Origin: Nocardia uniformis NBRC 13702
GTDB taxonomy: Bacteria; Actinomycetota; Actinomycetes; Mycobacteriales; Mycobacteriaceae
NCBI RefSeq assembly: GCF_001613345.1
Contig: NZ_BDCE01000117.1
Coordinates: forward strand, 1-38,961
DNA length: 38,961 nucleotides
Direction: 5' to 3'
Below are positions 17,159 through 26,591 of this stretch, piece after piece; position 1 is the first letter of the stretch; each line of letters opens with the position of its first letter. A program made the position numbers and the translations under genes. The notes beneath the pieces are model-generated. The model had not been told where the DNA came from. It saw nothing but the letters and a program-made list of their open reading frames with translations, and did no database searches.

Positions 17159-18589
17159 TTACAGCGGAATGTTCTTCAAATGGCTCGGCCGCGACGGCGC
17201 GGCGGCCAGGGCGGCGGCAATGATGGAGCGGGTCTTGGCGGGGTCGATGACCTCGTCGACGACGCCGATGGCGACCGCGCGCTCGACACCGCCCGCAATG
17301 GCCTCGTGCTCCACGGTGAGCCGCTCGAGCAGAGCCTCGCGATCCTCTTCGGGAGCGGCCGCGATGGCCTTCTTGTGCAGAATTCCGACCGCGGCCTTGG
17401 CGCCCATCACAGCGACCTCGGCATCCGGCCAGGCGTACACGGCCGTCGCACCGAGCGAGCGGGCGTTCATGGCGATATAGGCGCCACCGTAGATCTTGCG
17501 GGTCACCAGGGTGACGCGCGGAACGCGGGCCTCGGCGAAGGCGTGCAGCAGTTTCGCGCCGCGGCGCACCACACCTTCCCACTCCATGCTGACACCGGGC
17601 AGGTAGCCGGGCACGTCGGTGACGACCACCAGCGGAATACCGAAGGAGTTGCACAGGCGCACGAAACGCGCTGCCTTCTCGGCACTTTCGGAGTTGAGGC
17701 AGCCACCCATGCGCAGCGGGTTATTGGCCAGCACGCCGACGGTGCGGCCACCGAGGCGACCCAGACCGGTGACAATGCTGCGCGCGTAACCGCCCTGCAG
17801 CTCCTCGAACGACGATTCGCCGTCGACATTGTCGAGCAGTTCGTGAATGACCGGCTTCACGTCGTACGCGCGCTTGGCCGACGCGGGCAGCATGGCCTTG
17901 AGGTCGACATCGCCGTGTGCGGCGGCCTGCAGGTCGAATTCGCCCTGTTCGGCGAACATCGAGACCAGGCGGCGGCCGCGGTGCATGGCATCGGCCTCGT
18001 CATCGGCGATGATATGGGCGACACCGGACTTCTTGCCGTGGGTGACGGGACCGCCGAGAGTCGCCATATCCACATTCTCGCCGGTCACACTGCGCACCAC
18101 ATCGGGTCCGGTCACGAAGACCCGGCCCTCGGGCGCCATGATGACGATATCGGTCAGCGCCGGGCCGTAGGCGGCGCCACCGGCCGCGAAGCCGAGCACC
18201 ACCGAAATTTGGGGGACCAGGCCGGAAGCCCGGACCATGGCCTCGAAAACCAGGCCGACCGCGTGCAGCGCCTCGACACCCTCCGCGAGGCGAGCGCCGC
18301 CGGAATGCCAGAGGCCGACAATCGGGGCCTTGGAGTCGATGGCGGTATCGATCGCATCGACAATGTGCTTGCAGCCCGCAACACCCATCGCGCCACCCAT
18401 GACGGTCGCGTCGGAGCAGTAGGCCACGGTGCGGACACCGTCCACCTCGCCGATAGCGGCGAGCACACCGGACTTATCGCGCGGGTGCAGGGGGAGAACG
18501 GTTCCGGGGTCGAAGAATCGCTGCAGTCGACCCAGCGGGTCACGGGGATCGGTCGTGGTGTCCGCGTGTGCGGGGGCCATGATGGTCAT
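17159..18589 (-). CDS. accD6: Acetyl-CoA carboxylase carboxyltransferase beta subunit AccD6
   Basis: A 476-residue carboxyltransferase with N-half GLWHSGGARLAEGVEALH and GFAAGGAAYGPALTD (acyl-CoA binding) and C-half VTDVPGYLPG and KIYGGAYIAMN. It pairs with a biotinylated AccA3-type subunit to make malonyl-CoA. GAGGAGAG upstream of the ATG is a good ribosome binding site. The position directly after kasA matches M. tuberculosis Rv2247, but kasB is absent here. A long perfect hairpin and 179 bases separate it from kasA, so it may have its own promoter. Confidence 0.95.
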   Translation of the reverse strand: MTIMAPAHADTTTDPRDPLGRLQRFFDPGTVLPLHPRDKSGVLAAIGEVDGVRTVAYCSDATVMGGAMGVAGCKHIVDAIDTAIDSKAPIVGLWHSGGARLAEGVEALHAVGLVFEAMVRASGLVPQISVVLGFAAGGAAYGPALTDIVIMAPEGRVFVTGPDVVRSVTGENVDMATLGGPVTHGKKSGVAHIIADDEADAMHRGRRLVSMFAEQGEFDLQAAAHGDVDLKAMLPASAKRAYDVKPVIHELLDNVDGESSFEELQGGYARSIVTGLGRLGGRTVGVLANNPLRMGGCLNSESAEKAARFVRLCNSFGIPLVVVTDVPGYLPGVSMEWEGVVRRGAKLLHAFAEARVPRVTLVTRKIYGGAYIAMNARSLGATAVYAWPDAEVAVMGAKAAVGILHKKAIAAAPEEDREALLERLTVEHEAIAGGVERAVAIGVVDEVIDPAKTRSIIAAALAAAPSRPSHLKNIPL

Positions 18590-18652
18590 CGCAAACTCTC
18601 CTCAATAGGAAGGGTGCGGTCGCTGAGAGCGGCTGCGAATAATGTCGATATC

Positions 18653-18697
18653 CCGGCGGATCTTCGGGTGCGGGATCTCCATCCGAAGATCCGCCGG
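18653..18697. other. Perfect 15-base inverted repeat between kasA and accD6
   Basis: CCGGCGGATCTTCGG (18653-18667), a 15-base loop, then its exact reverse complement (18683-18697). No T-run follows on either strand, so it looks more like an attenuator, RNA-processing or protein-binding site than a simple terminator. It lies in the leader of accD6. Confidence 0.75.
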
Positions 18698-18734
18698 AAC
18701 CACTTGTCTATCGACCGGTCGAAACAACTACCGG

Positions 18735-18764
18735 GGTTGATCCCCGCCACGTGCGGGGAACCAC
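18735..18764 (-). other. Solitary hairpin resembling a type I-E CRISPR repeat
   Basis: Minus strand: GTGGTTCCCCGC, ACGTG, GCGGGGATCAACC. The two halves match the type I-E repeat pattern (GTTCCCCGC, loop, GCGGGGATnAACC) apart from one extra loop base. There is a single copy only: no second repeat or spacer and no cas gene. It starts 5 bases after the kasA stop and may simply be a stable 3' hairpin. Confidence 0.5.
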
Positions 18765-18768
18765 GGTC

Positions 18769-20019
18769 TCAGTACCGGCCGAAGGCGAGCGCGACATTGT
18801 GCCCACCGAAACCAAAAGAGTTGTTGATTGCGAACTCTATGTCCTGACGACGAGCTTCGCCGTGCACGACATCCAGATCGATCTCCGGATCCTGGTTCTC
18901 CAGGTTCAGCGTCGGGGGGACGATGCCGTCCCGAATGCTGAGAACCGTGAGCACCGACTCGAGGGCGCCGACGGCACCGATCGAGTGGCCCAGGGCGGAC
19001 TTGGGCGCGTACACCGAGGCGTGCTGGACCCCGGCGTAGTGAATCGCGTTCTTCTCCGCGGTGTCACCGATGGGGGTGGCAGTCGCGTGAGCATTGACGT
19101 GCGTGATGTCCTGCGGTGTCAGACCTGCGGTCTGCATCGCACGCTGCATCGCGCGTCCGGCACCGGTGCCCTCCGGATCGGGCGCCACCAGGTGGAAGCC
19201 GTCCGAAGTGATACCCGCGCCCATGAGCCGGGCGTGGATGGTGGCGCCACGAGCCTTGGCGTGCTCCTCGGTCTCGACGACCATGAGCGCCCCGGCCTCA
19301 CCGAAGACGAAACCGTCGCGGTCCTTGTCGAACGGACGCGAGGCTCCCTTCGGATCGTCGTTGCGGGTGCTCATCGCACGCATCATGGAGAACGCGGCGA
19401 TCGGCACCGAGTCGATGAAGCCCTCGACGCCACCGGTGACAACCATGTCGGCGTCGCCCATGACGATCATCCGCCATGCGTTGGCGATGGCTTCGGAACC
19501 GGACGAACACGCCGAGACCGGAGTGATCACTCCCGCCCGCGCCTTCAGTTCGAGACCGACGACAGCAGACGGACCATTCGGCATGACCATCTGAACGGCC
19601 AGTGGCGAGATCTTGCGGTAGCCACCGTTCTTCAGCTTGTCGACCGAGTCGATCAGTGCGTCGCCGCCGCCGAGACCGGTACCGATGGCCACGGCCAGCC
19701 GCAGCGGGTCGACCTCCGGGCTACCGGCGTTCTTCCACACCTCACGACCGAGTACGGTCGCCAGCCGCTCGACATACGCCATACGGCGGATCTCGACCCG
19801 GCTGAGCAGGGTGTCCGGCGAAACCTTCAGGTGACCGCCGATGCGGACCGGAAGGTCGTACTCTGCGACGAAATCGTCCTCGAGAACGTCGATGCCGCTT
19901 TCGCCGTTGAGCAGGCCCTTCCAGGTTGCGTCAACATCGCCAGCGATCGACGTGGTCGCCGCCATGGAGGTGACGACAACGTTGGGGAAATTCCCGTTAC
20001 GGGTGGAAGGAGTGGTCAC
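18769..20019 (-). CDS. kasA: Beta-ketoacyl-ACP synthase KasA
   Basis: A 416-residue condensing enzyme of FAS-II, the same length as M. tuberculosis KasA. The Cys-His-His triad is present at C171 (SACSSG), H311 (NAHATATP) and H345 (ALGHSIGA), with K340. It elongates acyl-AcpM with malonyl-AcpM to build meromycolate precursors. The start is a GTG 11 bases after the acpM stop, so the two are co-transcribed. Only one KAS gene is present; the next gene is accD6. Confidence 0.97.
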   Translation of the reverse strand: MTTPSTRNGNFPNVVVTSMAATTSIAGDVDATWKGLLNGESGIDVLEDDFVAEYDLPVRIGGHLKVSPDTLLSRVEIRRMAYVERLATVLGREVWKNAGSPEVDPLRLAVAIGTGLGGGDALIDSVDKLKNGGYRKISPLAVQMVMPNGPSAVVGLELKARAGVITPVSACSSGSEAIANAWRMIVMGDADMVVTGGVEGFIDSVPIAAFSMMRAMSTRNDDPKGASRPFDKDRDGFVFGEAGALMVVETEEHAKARGATIHARLMGAGITSDGFHLVAPDPEGTGAGRAMQRAMQTAGLTPQDITHVNAHATATPIGDTAEKNAIHYAGVQHASVYAPKSALGHSIGAVGALESVLTVLSIRDGIVPPTLNLENQDPEIDLDVVHGEARRQDIEFAINNSFGFGGHNVALAFGRY

Positions 20020-20030
20020 GACGTCGGCCT

Positions 20031-20330
20031 TTACTTGTCGCCGAACTGCGTCTTGAGCGCCTCGGCCGCGTCTGCGTTCTCGGCCTCGAGCTTCTGGATG
20101 TAGGACACAGCGTCGCCGACGGTCTTCAGGCTGGCCAGATCCTCATCCGGGATCTTGACGCCGTACTTGTCCTCGGTCTGCACCGCGATCTCGACCATCG
20201 ACAGCGAGTCGATGTCCAGGTCGTCGACGAAGGACTTCTCGATGGTCACCTCGGAGGGCTCGATACCGGTCACCTCTTCGATGATCTTGCCGAGCTCTTC
20301 GACGATCTGTTCCTGGGTCAGAGCGGCCAC
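20031..20330 (-). CDS. acpM: Meromycolate-type acyl carrier protein AcpM
   Basis: A 99-residue acidic protein. The phosphopantetheine attachment Ser is in DIDSLSMVE. It is about 20 residues longer than E. coli ACP because of a C-terminal tail (KLEAENADAAEALKTQFGDK), as in mycobacterial AcpM. The start is a GTG. It carries acyl chains between FabD, KasA and the FAS-II reductases. It lies 117 bases after fabD and 11 before kasA. Confidence 0.96.
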   Translation of the reverse strand: MAALTQEQIVEELGKIIEEVTGIEPSEVTIEKSFVDDLDIDSLSMVEIAVQTEDKYGVKIPDEDLASLKTVGDAVSYIQKLEAENADAAEALKTQFGDK

Positions 20331-20447
20331 TGTGTGGCTCCCTTCGTATTCTTGTTGTGGGGGTTGGGTTCTTTGGAACTGAACCAGCTGACTGCGGCTG
20401 GAGTACCGGTGTCGCCGTTGACACTGGGTCCGGGGCCGCAGGCCAAG

Positions 20448-21362
20448 CTAGTCCTTGGCTGTGAGTTCGGCCAGCGCGGGGAGGTCCGCTGGGGTCTTCA
20501 GCGCCAGATTCGGGGTGCCCTTGAGCTCCCGCTTGGCGATTCCGACCAGGGTGCCGGCCGGTGGCAGCTCCGCCACCGCGGAGACACCCGCCGCACGCAC
20601 GGTTTCGGTGCACAGATCCCAGCGCACGGGGCGCGTGACCTGTGCCGCGAGCTTGTCGATCGCATCCTGTCCGGAGTCGACCGGCTGCCCGTCGAAGTTC
20701 GACAGCAGCACCCGAATCGGCTCGCTGGGAGCGATTTTGGAGATTGCGTCCGCTACCGCGTCCTGGGCGGGTGCCATGAACGCGGTGTGGAACGCACCGG
20801 CCACGGGCAGCGCACGAATCCTAGCCTTCTCCGGCGGATTCGCGGCGAGCTCCGCGAGCGCGTCCATCCGGCCCGCCGCCACGATCTGACCGACCGCGTT
20901 GCGGTTGGCCGGAACGAGCTCCAGCTCTTCGAGCCGGGCGAGCACGGCGGCTTCGTCTCCACCGAGCACCGCGGACATTCCGGTTGGTACGAGTGCGCAA
21001 GCTTTGGCCATCTCCGCGCCGCGGAGGGCAGCCAGCGCCACCGCGTCATCGGCGGAGATTACTCCGGCGACGGCAGCGGCGGCGAGTTCGCCGACCGAGT
21101 GTCCGGCGACGAATGTATCGGCGGGAAGTGAATCGTGCGGGATTTCCGCGAAAGCCAATAGGGCAGCCGCGACGACCAGCGGTTGAGTCACCGCGGTATC
21201 GGTGATCTCTTCCGCGGTCGCGGTGGTGCCCAGCCGGAGCAAGTCGAGCCCCGCGGCCTTCGACCACAGCTCGATGCGGTCAACCGCACCGGGCAGTTCG
21301 AGCCACGGAGTAAGCATGCCTGGTGTCTGGGAGCCCTGTCCTGGGGCGAACAACGCGATCAC
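20448..21362 (-). CDS. fabD: Malonyl-CoA:ACP transacylase FabD
   Basis: A 304-residue transacylase that loads malonate onto AcpM. The catalytic Ser is in VAGHSVGELAA (S89), the conserved Arg in ALRGAEM, and the catalytic His in AGAFHTAFM. The GTG at 21362 is chosen because the family starts IALFAPGQGSQ and AGGGG precedes it; the open frame runs 40 codons further upstream without homology. First gene of the fabD-acpM-kasA(-accD6) operon; a palindrome at 21430-21448 lies in its promoter region. Confidence 0.95.
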   Translation of the reverse strand: MIALFAPGQGSQTPGMLTPWLELPGAVDRIELWSKAAGLDLLRLGTTATAEEITDTAVTQPLVVAAALLAFAEIPHDSLPADTFVAGHSVGELAAAAVAGVISADDAVALAALRGAEMAKACALVPTGMSAVLGGDEAAVLARLEELELVPANRNAVGQIVAAGRMDALAELAANPPEKARIRALPVAGAFHTAFMAPAQDAVADAISKIAPSEPIRVLLSNFDGQPVDSGQDAIDKLAAQVTRPVRWDLCTETVRAAGVSAVAELPPAGTLVGIAKRELKGTPNLALKTPADLPALAELTAKD

Positions 21363-21429
21363 ACCCCTAAGAGAACACTGTGGTCGTGGTCTCGAGAGAT
21401 GTCGGCGCGAATGAAGGTTTAGGGATGCT

Positions 21430-21448
21430 TTTGTGGGGAGTCCACAAA
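21430..21448. promoter_or_regulatory. Inverted repeat TTTGTGG-N5-CCACAAA, candidate MabR operator
   Basis: A perfect 7-base dyad with a 5-base spacer, 67 bases upstream of the fabD start and 42 bases past the mabR stop. MabR is known in mycobacteria to bind upstream of fabD. Linking this dyad to MabR is inference. Confidence 0.55.
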
Positions 21449-21490
21449 CGCGCAAGTGGGTTGCCCGGATCGCCCGATTCACGAATTGCG

Positions 21491-22822
21491 TTACATCCCA
21501 TCTTTCGGGTCTGTGACGGAAGCAACTTCTGGGGCAGAAGTGGGTGATTCGTTACGGGTTCGTGTCAGCCGACCTATGGTGGCGGCGATTCGGAGCACGT
21601 AGGCATCCCGCGGATTCATCGGATCCCGTCCCGTGATATCGGCGATTCGCTTCAACCGATAGCGGACGGTATTTGGATGAACGTACAGCTGGCGGGCGCA
21701 AGTCTCGACGGCTCCGCCGCAGTCCAGGTAGGCGTCCAAGGTGTCGGACAGCGCTGCCCCGGCGGCGGCCAACGGTAGCACAAGAATTTCATTGAGGGCG
21801 TCTACGGCGGCACGGTCGCCGAGCAGTGCCCGTTCGGGCAGCAGTTCCGACGCGTGTACCGGGCGCGGCGCACCGCGCCAACCCACCACGGCCTCCATCC
21901 CGGCCATGGCCTCCACCGAGCTGACGTGCGCGGCGGAGAGGGTTCGGGTGGTCGGGCCGATCACCACGGGACCCTCGGAGAACACCTCGGTGAGCAGATC
22001 CGCGAGGAACGGCGACGGGTACATGGTGTCACCCAGATGGCCGCTGACGACCATCACCAGACGCGAACCCTGCACCACGGCCAGTGCCGCGCGACCGTGT
22101 CGACCCGCGATGCCGTGCACCGAACCGACAACGGTCATTTGATCTTTCGGGGGAGTGCCGACCAGCACCGTGGCGGGCGCGGTGGCGTCCCAGTTCAATG
22201 TGGCCGCGCGCGAGAGCATTTCGGGCCCGGTATCACCACGCACCACGGCGTCGACGACGAGCGCCTCCAGCCGGGTATCCCACGCACCGCGTGATTCGGC
22301 GGCGCTGGCGTACACCGAGGCGGCCGCGAAACCGAGCTCACGCCCGTATCGCAGGACCGCCTCGGTGAGCGCCACCAACTGCCGGTCGTTGCGCGCCAAC
22401 GCCGGCAGCCACTGTTCGAAGAACTCCATGGCCACGCGGACCATATCGACGGTCTGGCGCAGCGTGAGCCGCCGTGCCAGATCGTCGGGGATGACCTGGA
22501 AGGCATCCAGGCTGAACCGGATATCGCTTTCCGGATCCTGTAGCCATTCGAGGAAGTTCACCACCGCCGTCTGCACCAGCATCTGGACACCGGCCCGTTG
22601 GGCCGCATCGAGATTGGCGAAGAACGGCAGCCGTTCCTGCATGGACGCCACAGCCTCGGTCGACAGGCGACCGGAGAACTGCTTCACCCGCTTGAGGAGA
22701 GTGTCCGGAAGTGGGTCGCGCGTCTGCCGGTTCGGGGAGAGCGCACCGGTCGGGAGATACACCTCGTGTTCGGAGGAGGAACTCTCGGAAATCCGGCGCG
22801 GTCTCGGCGGTTTACGTTCCAC
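21491..22822 (-). CDS. mabR: MabR-like PucR-family regulator of the FAS-II operon
   Basis: A 443-residue protein positioned exactly like Rv2242 (MabR) between aceE and fabD. The C-terminus holds the PucR-type helix-turn-helix GGAVETCARQLYVHPNTVRYRLKRI (residues about 370-395); the N-terminal two thirds are a sensor region of unknown ligand. In mycobacteria MabR binds upstream of fabD and controls FAS-II. It starts with GTG 15 bases after the aceE stop, so it is co-transcribed with aceE, linking pyruvate dehydrogenase to fatty-acid elongation. Confidence 0.9.
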   Translation of the reverse strand: MERKPPRPRRISESSSSEHEVYLPTGALSPNRQTRDPLPDTLLKRVKQFSGRLSTEAVASMQERLPFFANLDAAQRAGVQMLVQTAVVNFLEWLQDPESDIRFSLDAFQVIPDDLARRLTLRQTVDMVRVAMEFFEQWLPALARNDRQLVALTEAVLRYGRELGFAAASVYASAAESRGAWDTRLEALVVDAVVRGDTGPEMLSRAATLNWDATAPATVLVGTPPKDQMTVVGSVHGIAGRHGRAALAVVQGSRLVMVVSGHLGDTMYPSPFLADLLTEVFSEGPVVIGPTTRTLSAAHVSSVEAMAGMEAVVGWRGAPRPVHASELLPERALLGDRAAVDALNEILVLPLAAAGAALSDTLDAYLDCGGAVETCARQLYVHPNTVRYRLKRIADITGRDPMNPRDAYVLRIAATIGRLTRTRNESPTSAPEVASVTDPKDGM

Positions 22823-22837
22823 GATGCCTATCGTCCG

Positions 22838-25723
22838 TTATGCGTCGCCGCCCTCGGTACCCGGTGCCGCCTTCGGCGCGGCGTTCACGTCGTGAATGGC
22901 ATACCGGGCGGCCGCCTCGGCGACCTTGGCGGGATCCATCTTCCCCTGGGTGGCAAGTCCCTGCAGCGCCGCCACCACGATCGAGTGCGCGTCCACGTTG
23001 AATACACGGCGCGCCGCCGCGCGGGTGTCGGAGAAGCCGAAACCGTCGGTACCCAGCGAGATGTACTCGCCCGGCACCCACTGACGGATCTGATCCGGGA
23101 CCGCGCGCATCCAGTCCGAGGCCGCCACGAACGGTCCCTGGGCCTTCGACAGCACCTGGGTGACATACGGGACGGTCGGATCGGCCGACGGATCGCGCAG
23201 TTTCGCGATCTCGGCGGCCAGGGCCTCCTTGCGGAGTTCACCCCACGAGGTCACCGACCACACATCCGCCTGCACACCCCAGTCCTCGGCGAGAATCTGC
23301 TGCGCACGCAGACCATCGGGCATGGTCACACCGGCCACCATGATCTGGGCGCGCAGATCACCCTCGCCACCCTTCTTGTAGAGGTAGATGCCCTTGAGCA
23401 GACCCTCCACATCCAGGTTCTCCGGCTCGACGGGCTGCTGCTGCGGCTCGTTGTAGAGGGTGATGTAGTAGAAAATGTCCTCGCCGCCGAATTCGTGGTG
23501 CTGCGAATGCGATTCGGGATCGGTGCCCGGCAGCGCCTCCTGATATCCATTGGAGGGGTTGCCGCCGCCGTACATCCGGCGCAGGCCGTCGCGCACGATA
23601 TGGGCGAGTTCGAAGGCGAACGCCGGATCGTAGGGGACACACGCCGGGTTGGTGGACGCCAACAGCAGCGAATGACCGTCGTTGTGCTGCAGGCCCTCAC
23701 CGGTCAGCGTGGTTCGCCCGGCGGTAGCTCCGAGTACGAAACCGCGCGTCATCTGATCGGCCGCGGCCCAGAGACCGTCACCGGTGCGCTGGAATCCGAA
23801 CATCGAATAGAAGATGTAGAGCGGAATCATCGGCTCGCCGTGCGTGGAGTACGAGGTACCCACCGCGGTGAACGATGCCGTCGAACCGGCCTCATTGATG
23901 CCCTCGTGCAGGATCTGCCCGATCGAGCTCTCTTTGTAGGCAAGCATCAACTCGGCGTCGACCGATGTGTACAACTGGCCGTTGCGGTTGTAGATCTTCA
24001 ACGAAGGGAACCACGAGTCCATACCGAAGGTGCGGGCCTCGTCGGGGATGATCGGCACGATGCGCTTGCCGATTTCCTTATCGCGCAGCAGTTCCTTCAT
24101 GAGGCGCACGAAGGCCATCGTGGTCGCCACGCTCTGCTTGCCCGAACCCTTGCGGACGGAGCGGTACGGCTCATCGCCCGGAAGTTGCAGGGGCTTTGCC
24201 ATGGTGCGGCGCTCGGGCAGGTAACCGCCCAGGGTGCGGCGGCGGCCCAGCATGTACTGGATGGCCGGATCCTCGGTGCCGGGGTGGTAGTACGGCGGCA
24301 GATACGGATCCGCCTCGAGCTGCTCATCGGTGATCGGGATGCGCTGCACATCGCGGAACGACTTCAGATCATCGAGGGTCATTTTCTTCATCTGGTGCGT
24401 CGCGTTGCGCGCCTCGAAGTGCTTGCCGAGACCGTAGCCCTTGATGGTCTTGGCCAGGATCACCGTCGGCTGGCCCTTGTGCGCCAGCGCCGCCGCGTAG
24501 GCCGCGTAGATCTTGCGGTAGTCGTGGCCGCCACGCTTGAGGTTCCAGATATCGCCGTCGGACAGGCCCTTCACCAATTCCTTGGTGCGCGGGTCGCGGC
24601 CGAAGAAGTGCTCGCGGACGTACGCGCCGTCATTGGCCTTGTAGGTCTGGAAGTCACCGTCGGGGGTGGTGTTCATCAGGTTGACCAACGCGCCGTCGCG
24701 GTCGGCCTGCAGCAGCGAGTCCCACTCGCGACCCCAGACGACCTTGATGACATTCCAGCCCGCGCCGCGGAAGAACGACTCCAGCTCCTGCACGATCTTG
24801 CCGTTGCCGCGGACCGGGCCGTCGAGGCGCTGCAGGTTGCAGTTGATGACGAAGGTCAGGTTGTCCAGGCCCTCGTTCGCGGCGACCTGGATGAGGCCGC
24901 GCGATTCCGGCTCGTCCATCTCGCCGTCACCGAGGAAGGCCCACACATGCTGATCCGAGGTGTCCTTGATACCGCGGTCATTCAGGTAGTGGTTGAAACG
25001 CGCCTGGTAGATGGCGTTCATCGGGCCCAGACCCATGGAGACCGTGGGGAATTCCCAGAAGTCCGGCATGAGCCGCGGGTGCGGGTAGGACGACAGGCCG
25101 CGACCCGGACCGCCGTGGCTGTATTCCTGGCGGAAGCCGTCCAGCTGATCCTCGGTCAGGCGTCCTTCCAGGAAGGCGCGGGCGTAGACACCGGGGGAGG
25201 CGTGACCCTGGATAAAGATCTGGTCGCCACCGCTGGCGTGGTCCTTACCGCGGAAGAAGTGGTTGAAGCCCACCTCGTAGAGCGCGGCGGAGGAGGCGTA
25301 GGTCGAGATATGGCCGCCCACACCGATTCCGGGCCGCTGCGCGCGGTGCACCATGACCGCGGCGTTCCAGCGGATCCACGCCCGGTAGCGGCGTTCGACC
25401 TCTTCGTCGCCCGGGAACCAGGGCTCGTTCTCGGTCGGGATGGTGTTGACGTAGTCGGTGGACGTCAGCGCCGGGATGGCGACACGCCGTTCACCGGCGC
25501 GCTCGAGCAGCCGCAGCATCAAGTAGCGGGCACGGCCGGGGCCCTCGCGGTCGAGCATCTCATCGAAGGATTCGAGCCATTCGCTGGTTTCTTCCGGATC
25601 GATGTCCGGCAGGTATGACGCCACCCCCTCACGGATCACTCGCACCCGGCCCCCCGCCGGGCTTTTACGTGCCGGACCGTTTGTGGGGTTCGGCGAAGAA
25701 GTGGGGTGCATCAGGTCGGTCAA
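22838..25723 (-). CDS. aceE: Pyruvate dehydrogenase E1 component, homodimeric type
   Basis: A 961-residue thiamine-diphosphate enzyme that decarboxylates pyruvate for the pyruvate dehydrogenase complex, supplying acetyl-CoA. GDGEMDEPES is the ThDP/Mg motif, and VRVIREGVASYLPDIDPEETSEW is the conserved N-terminal part. I chose the TTG at 25723, with GAGGAG 9 bases upstream; an ATG at 25711 is the alternative. No E2/E3 genes are adjacent. It heads the aceE-mabR unit and is divergent from the lipoprotein gene at 25927. Confidence 0.95.
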   Translation of the reverse strand: MTDLMHPTSSPNPTNGPARKSPAGGRVRVIREGVASYLPDIDPEETSEWLESFDEMLDREGPGRARYLMLRLLERAGERRVAIPALTSTDYVNTIPTENEPWFPGDEEVERRYRAWIRWNAAVMVHRAQRPGIGVGGHISTYASSAALYEVGFNHFFRGKDHASGGDQIFIQGHASPGVYARAFLEGRLTEDQLDGFRQEYSHGGPGRGLSSYPHPRLMPDFWEFPTVSMGLGPMNAIYQARFNHYLNDRGIKDTSDQHVWAFLGDGEMDEPESRGLIQVAANEGLDNLTFVINCNLQRLDGPVRGNGKIVQELESFFRGAGWNVIKVVWGREWDSLLQADRDGALVNLMNTTPDGDFQTYKANDGAYVREHFFGRDPRTKELVKGLSDGDIWNLKRGGHDYRKIYAAYAAALAHKGQPTVILAKTIKGYGLGKHFEARNATHQMKKMTLDDLKSFRDVQRIPITDEQLEADPYLPPYYHPGTEDPAIQYMLGRRRTLGGYLPERRTMAKPLQLPGDEPYRSVRKGSGKQSVATTMAFVRLMKELLRDKEIGKRIVPIIPDEARTFGMDSWFPSLKIYNRNGQLYTSVDAELMLAYKESSIGQILHEGINEAGSTASFTAVGTSYSTHGEPMIPLYIFYSMFGFQRTGDGLWAAADQMTRGFVLGATAGRTTLTGEGLQHNDGHSLLLASTNPACVPYDPAFAFELAHIVRDGLRRMYGGGNPSNGYQEALPGTDPESHSQHHEFGGEDIFYYITLYNEPQQQPVEPENLDVEGLLKGIYLYKKGGEGDLRAQIMVAGVTMPDGLRAQQILAEDWGVQADVWSVTSWGELRKEALAAEIAKLRDPSADPTVPYVTQVLSKAQGPFVAASDWMRAVPDQIRQWVPGEYISLGTDGFGFSDTRAAARRVFNVDAHSIVVAALQGLATQGKMDPAKVAEAAARYAIHDVNAAPKAAPGTEGGDA

Positions 25724-25926
25724 GACATTGGCTCCTCGTACATGGGGTGGGACAACTGATAGGCGTCATTACCCCGGGCGGCCGCTTGGTCCGGCGGACG
25801 ACCCGTTCACGATGGTTTAGGGCGCAACTCACATCCTTGTGCACGATGCGTCCTGGGTCATCATGTCAGTCGCGAATCCAGTACGGTTCGGTAGGGAACC
25901 GTCTAGCAGTGGAACCGGGAGGATCG

Positions 25927-26484
25927 ATGAAGCTGCTGAGCCCGCGTGGGTTCGGTTTGGTGTGTGCGAGCCTGGCTATATCCGCTGGTCTGGCGGTTGC
26001 GGGGTGTGCCAACAGCATTGAGGGCACACCGACCGTCAATGAAGCCGAGGCCACGTCGTATCGAGCCGACGCCTCGTCGTCGTCGGCCGCCGCGACTTCG
26101 TCGAGGAGGGCTGCCGCGCAAGCGAAGGCGACCGCCGACAACTGCGATCCGTTCCGCGACACCACCGGTCCGGCGGTCAGTCGCTACAACGAATTCGTGG
26201 ACGCGCACGACGCCAATGCCGACGACTACGCCGCCAAACGCGATACCGCGGTCAACACGATCGAGGACGCGGCGCGCACGGTCGAGTCGCGAGTGAACAC
26301 CGCCGGCGACGCGCTGCCGCCCGATCTCGCAAACAAATTTACCGAGTACGTCACGGCGGCCCGGGCGCTCGCCGAGGAGGCCCGCAAAATGAGCTATACC
26401 TCCCCGGTCGCGCCGCTCAACGATGCCAGCACGAAGGTGAACGACGCCCTCAACGCGGTCCGTGACGCCTGCCCCGCCCGGTAA
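25927..26484 (+). CDS. Secreted lipoprotein, Rv2240c-position protein
   Basis: A 185-residue protein: MKLLSPRGFG, a hydrophobic segment and lipobox LAVAGC, then a Ser/Ala-rich linker (residues about 40-70) and a mostly helical domain with two cysteines (DNCDPF and RDACPAR). GGGAGG lies 5 bases before the ATG. It sits in the place of mycobacterial Rv2240c. Function unknown; likely anchored outside the membrane. Confidence 0.8.
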   Translation: MKLLSPRGFGLVCASLAISAGLAVAGCANSIEGTPTVNEAEATSYRADASSSSAAATSSRRAAAQAKATADNCDPFRDTTGPAVSRYNEFVDAHDANADDYAAKRDTAVNTIEDAARTVESRVNTAGDALPPDLANKFTEYVTAARALAEEARKMSYTSPVAPLNDASTKVNDALNAVRDACPAR

Positions 26485-26591
26485 CGACCGAAACAATTTC
26501 GTCGACGATTTCGGCCGATCGGCTTGCGTTGTGAGCCTCGACCATGTTCGCTTGCAACTACCTATTGTCTGGAGTTGAGGAGGACACCACC

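Noticed and set aside
18735..18764. A CRISPR array
   Set aside because: Only one repeat-like unit, no spacers and no cas genes in the window.
17006..18847. Plus-strand open frame of 613 codons opposite accD6
   Set aside because: Shadow of accD6; His/Gly/Asp-rich translation without motifs.
22598..25618. Plus-strand open frame of 1006 codons opposite aceE and mabR
   Set aside because: It is a shadow of the GC-rich codon pattern of aceE; the translation has no domain character and the minus-strand genes are certain.
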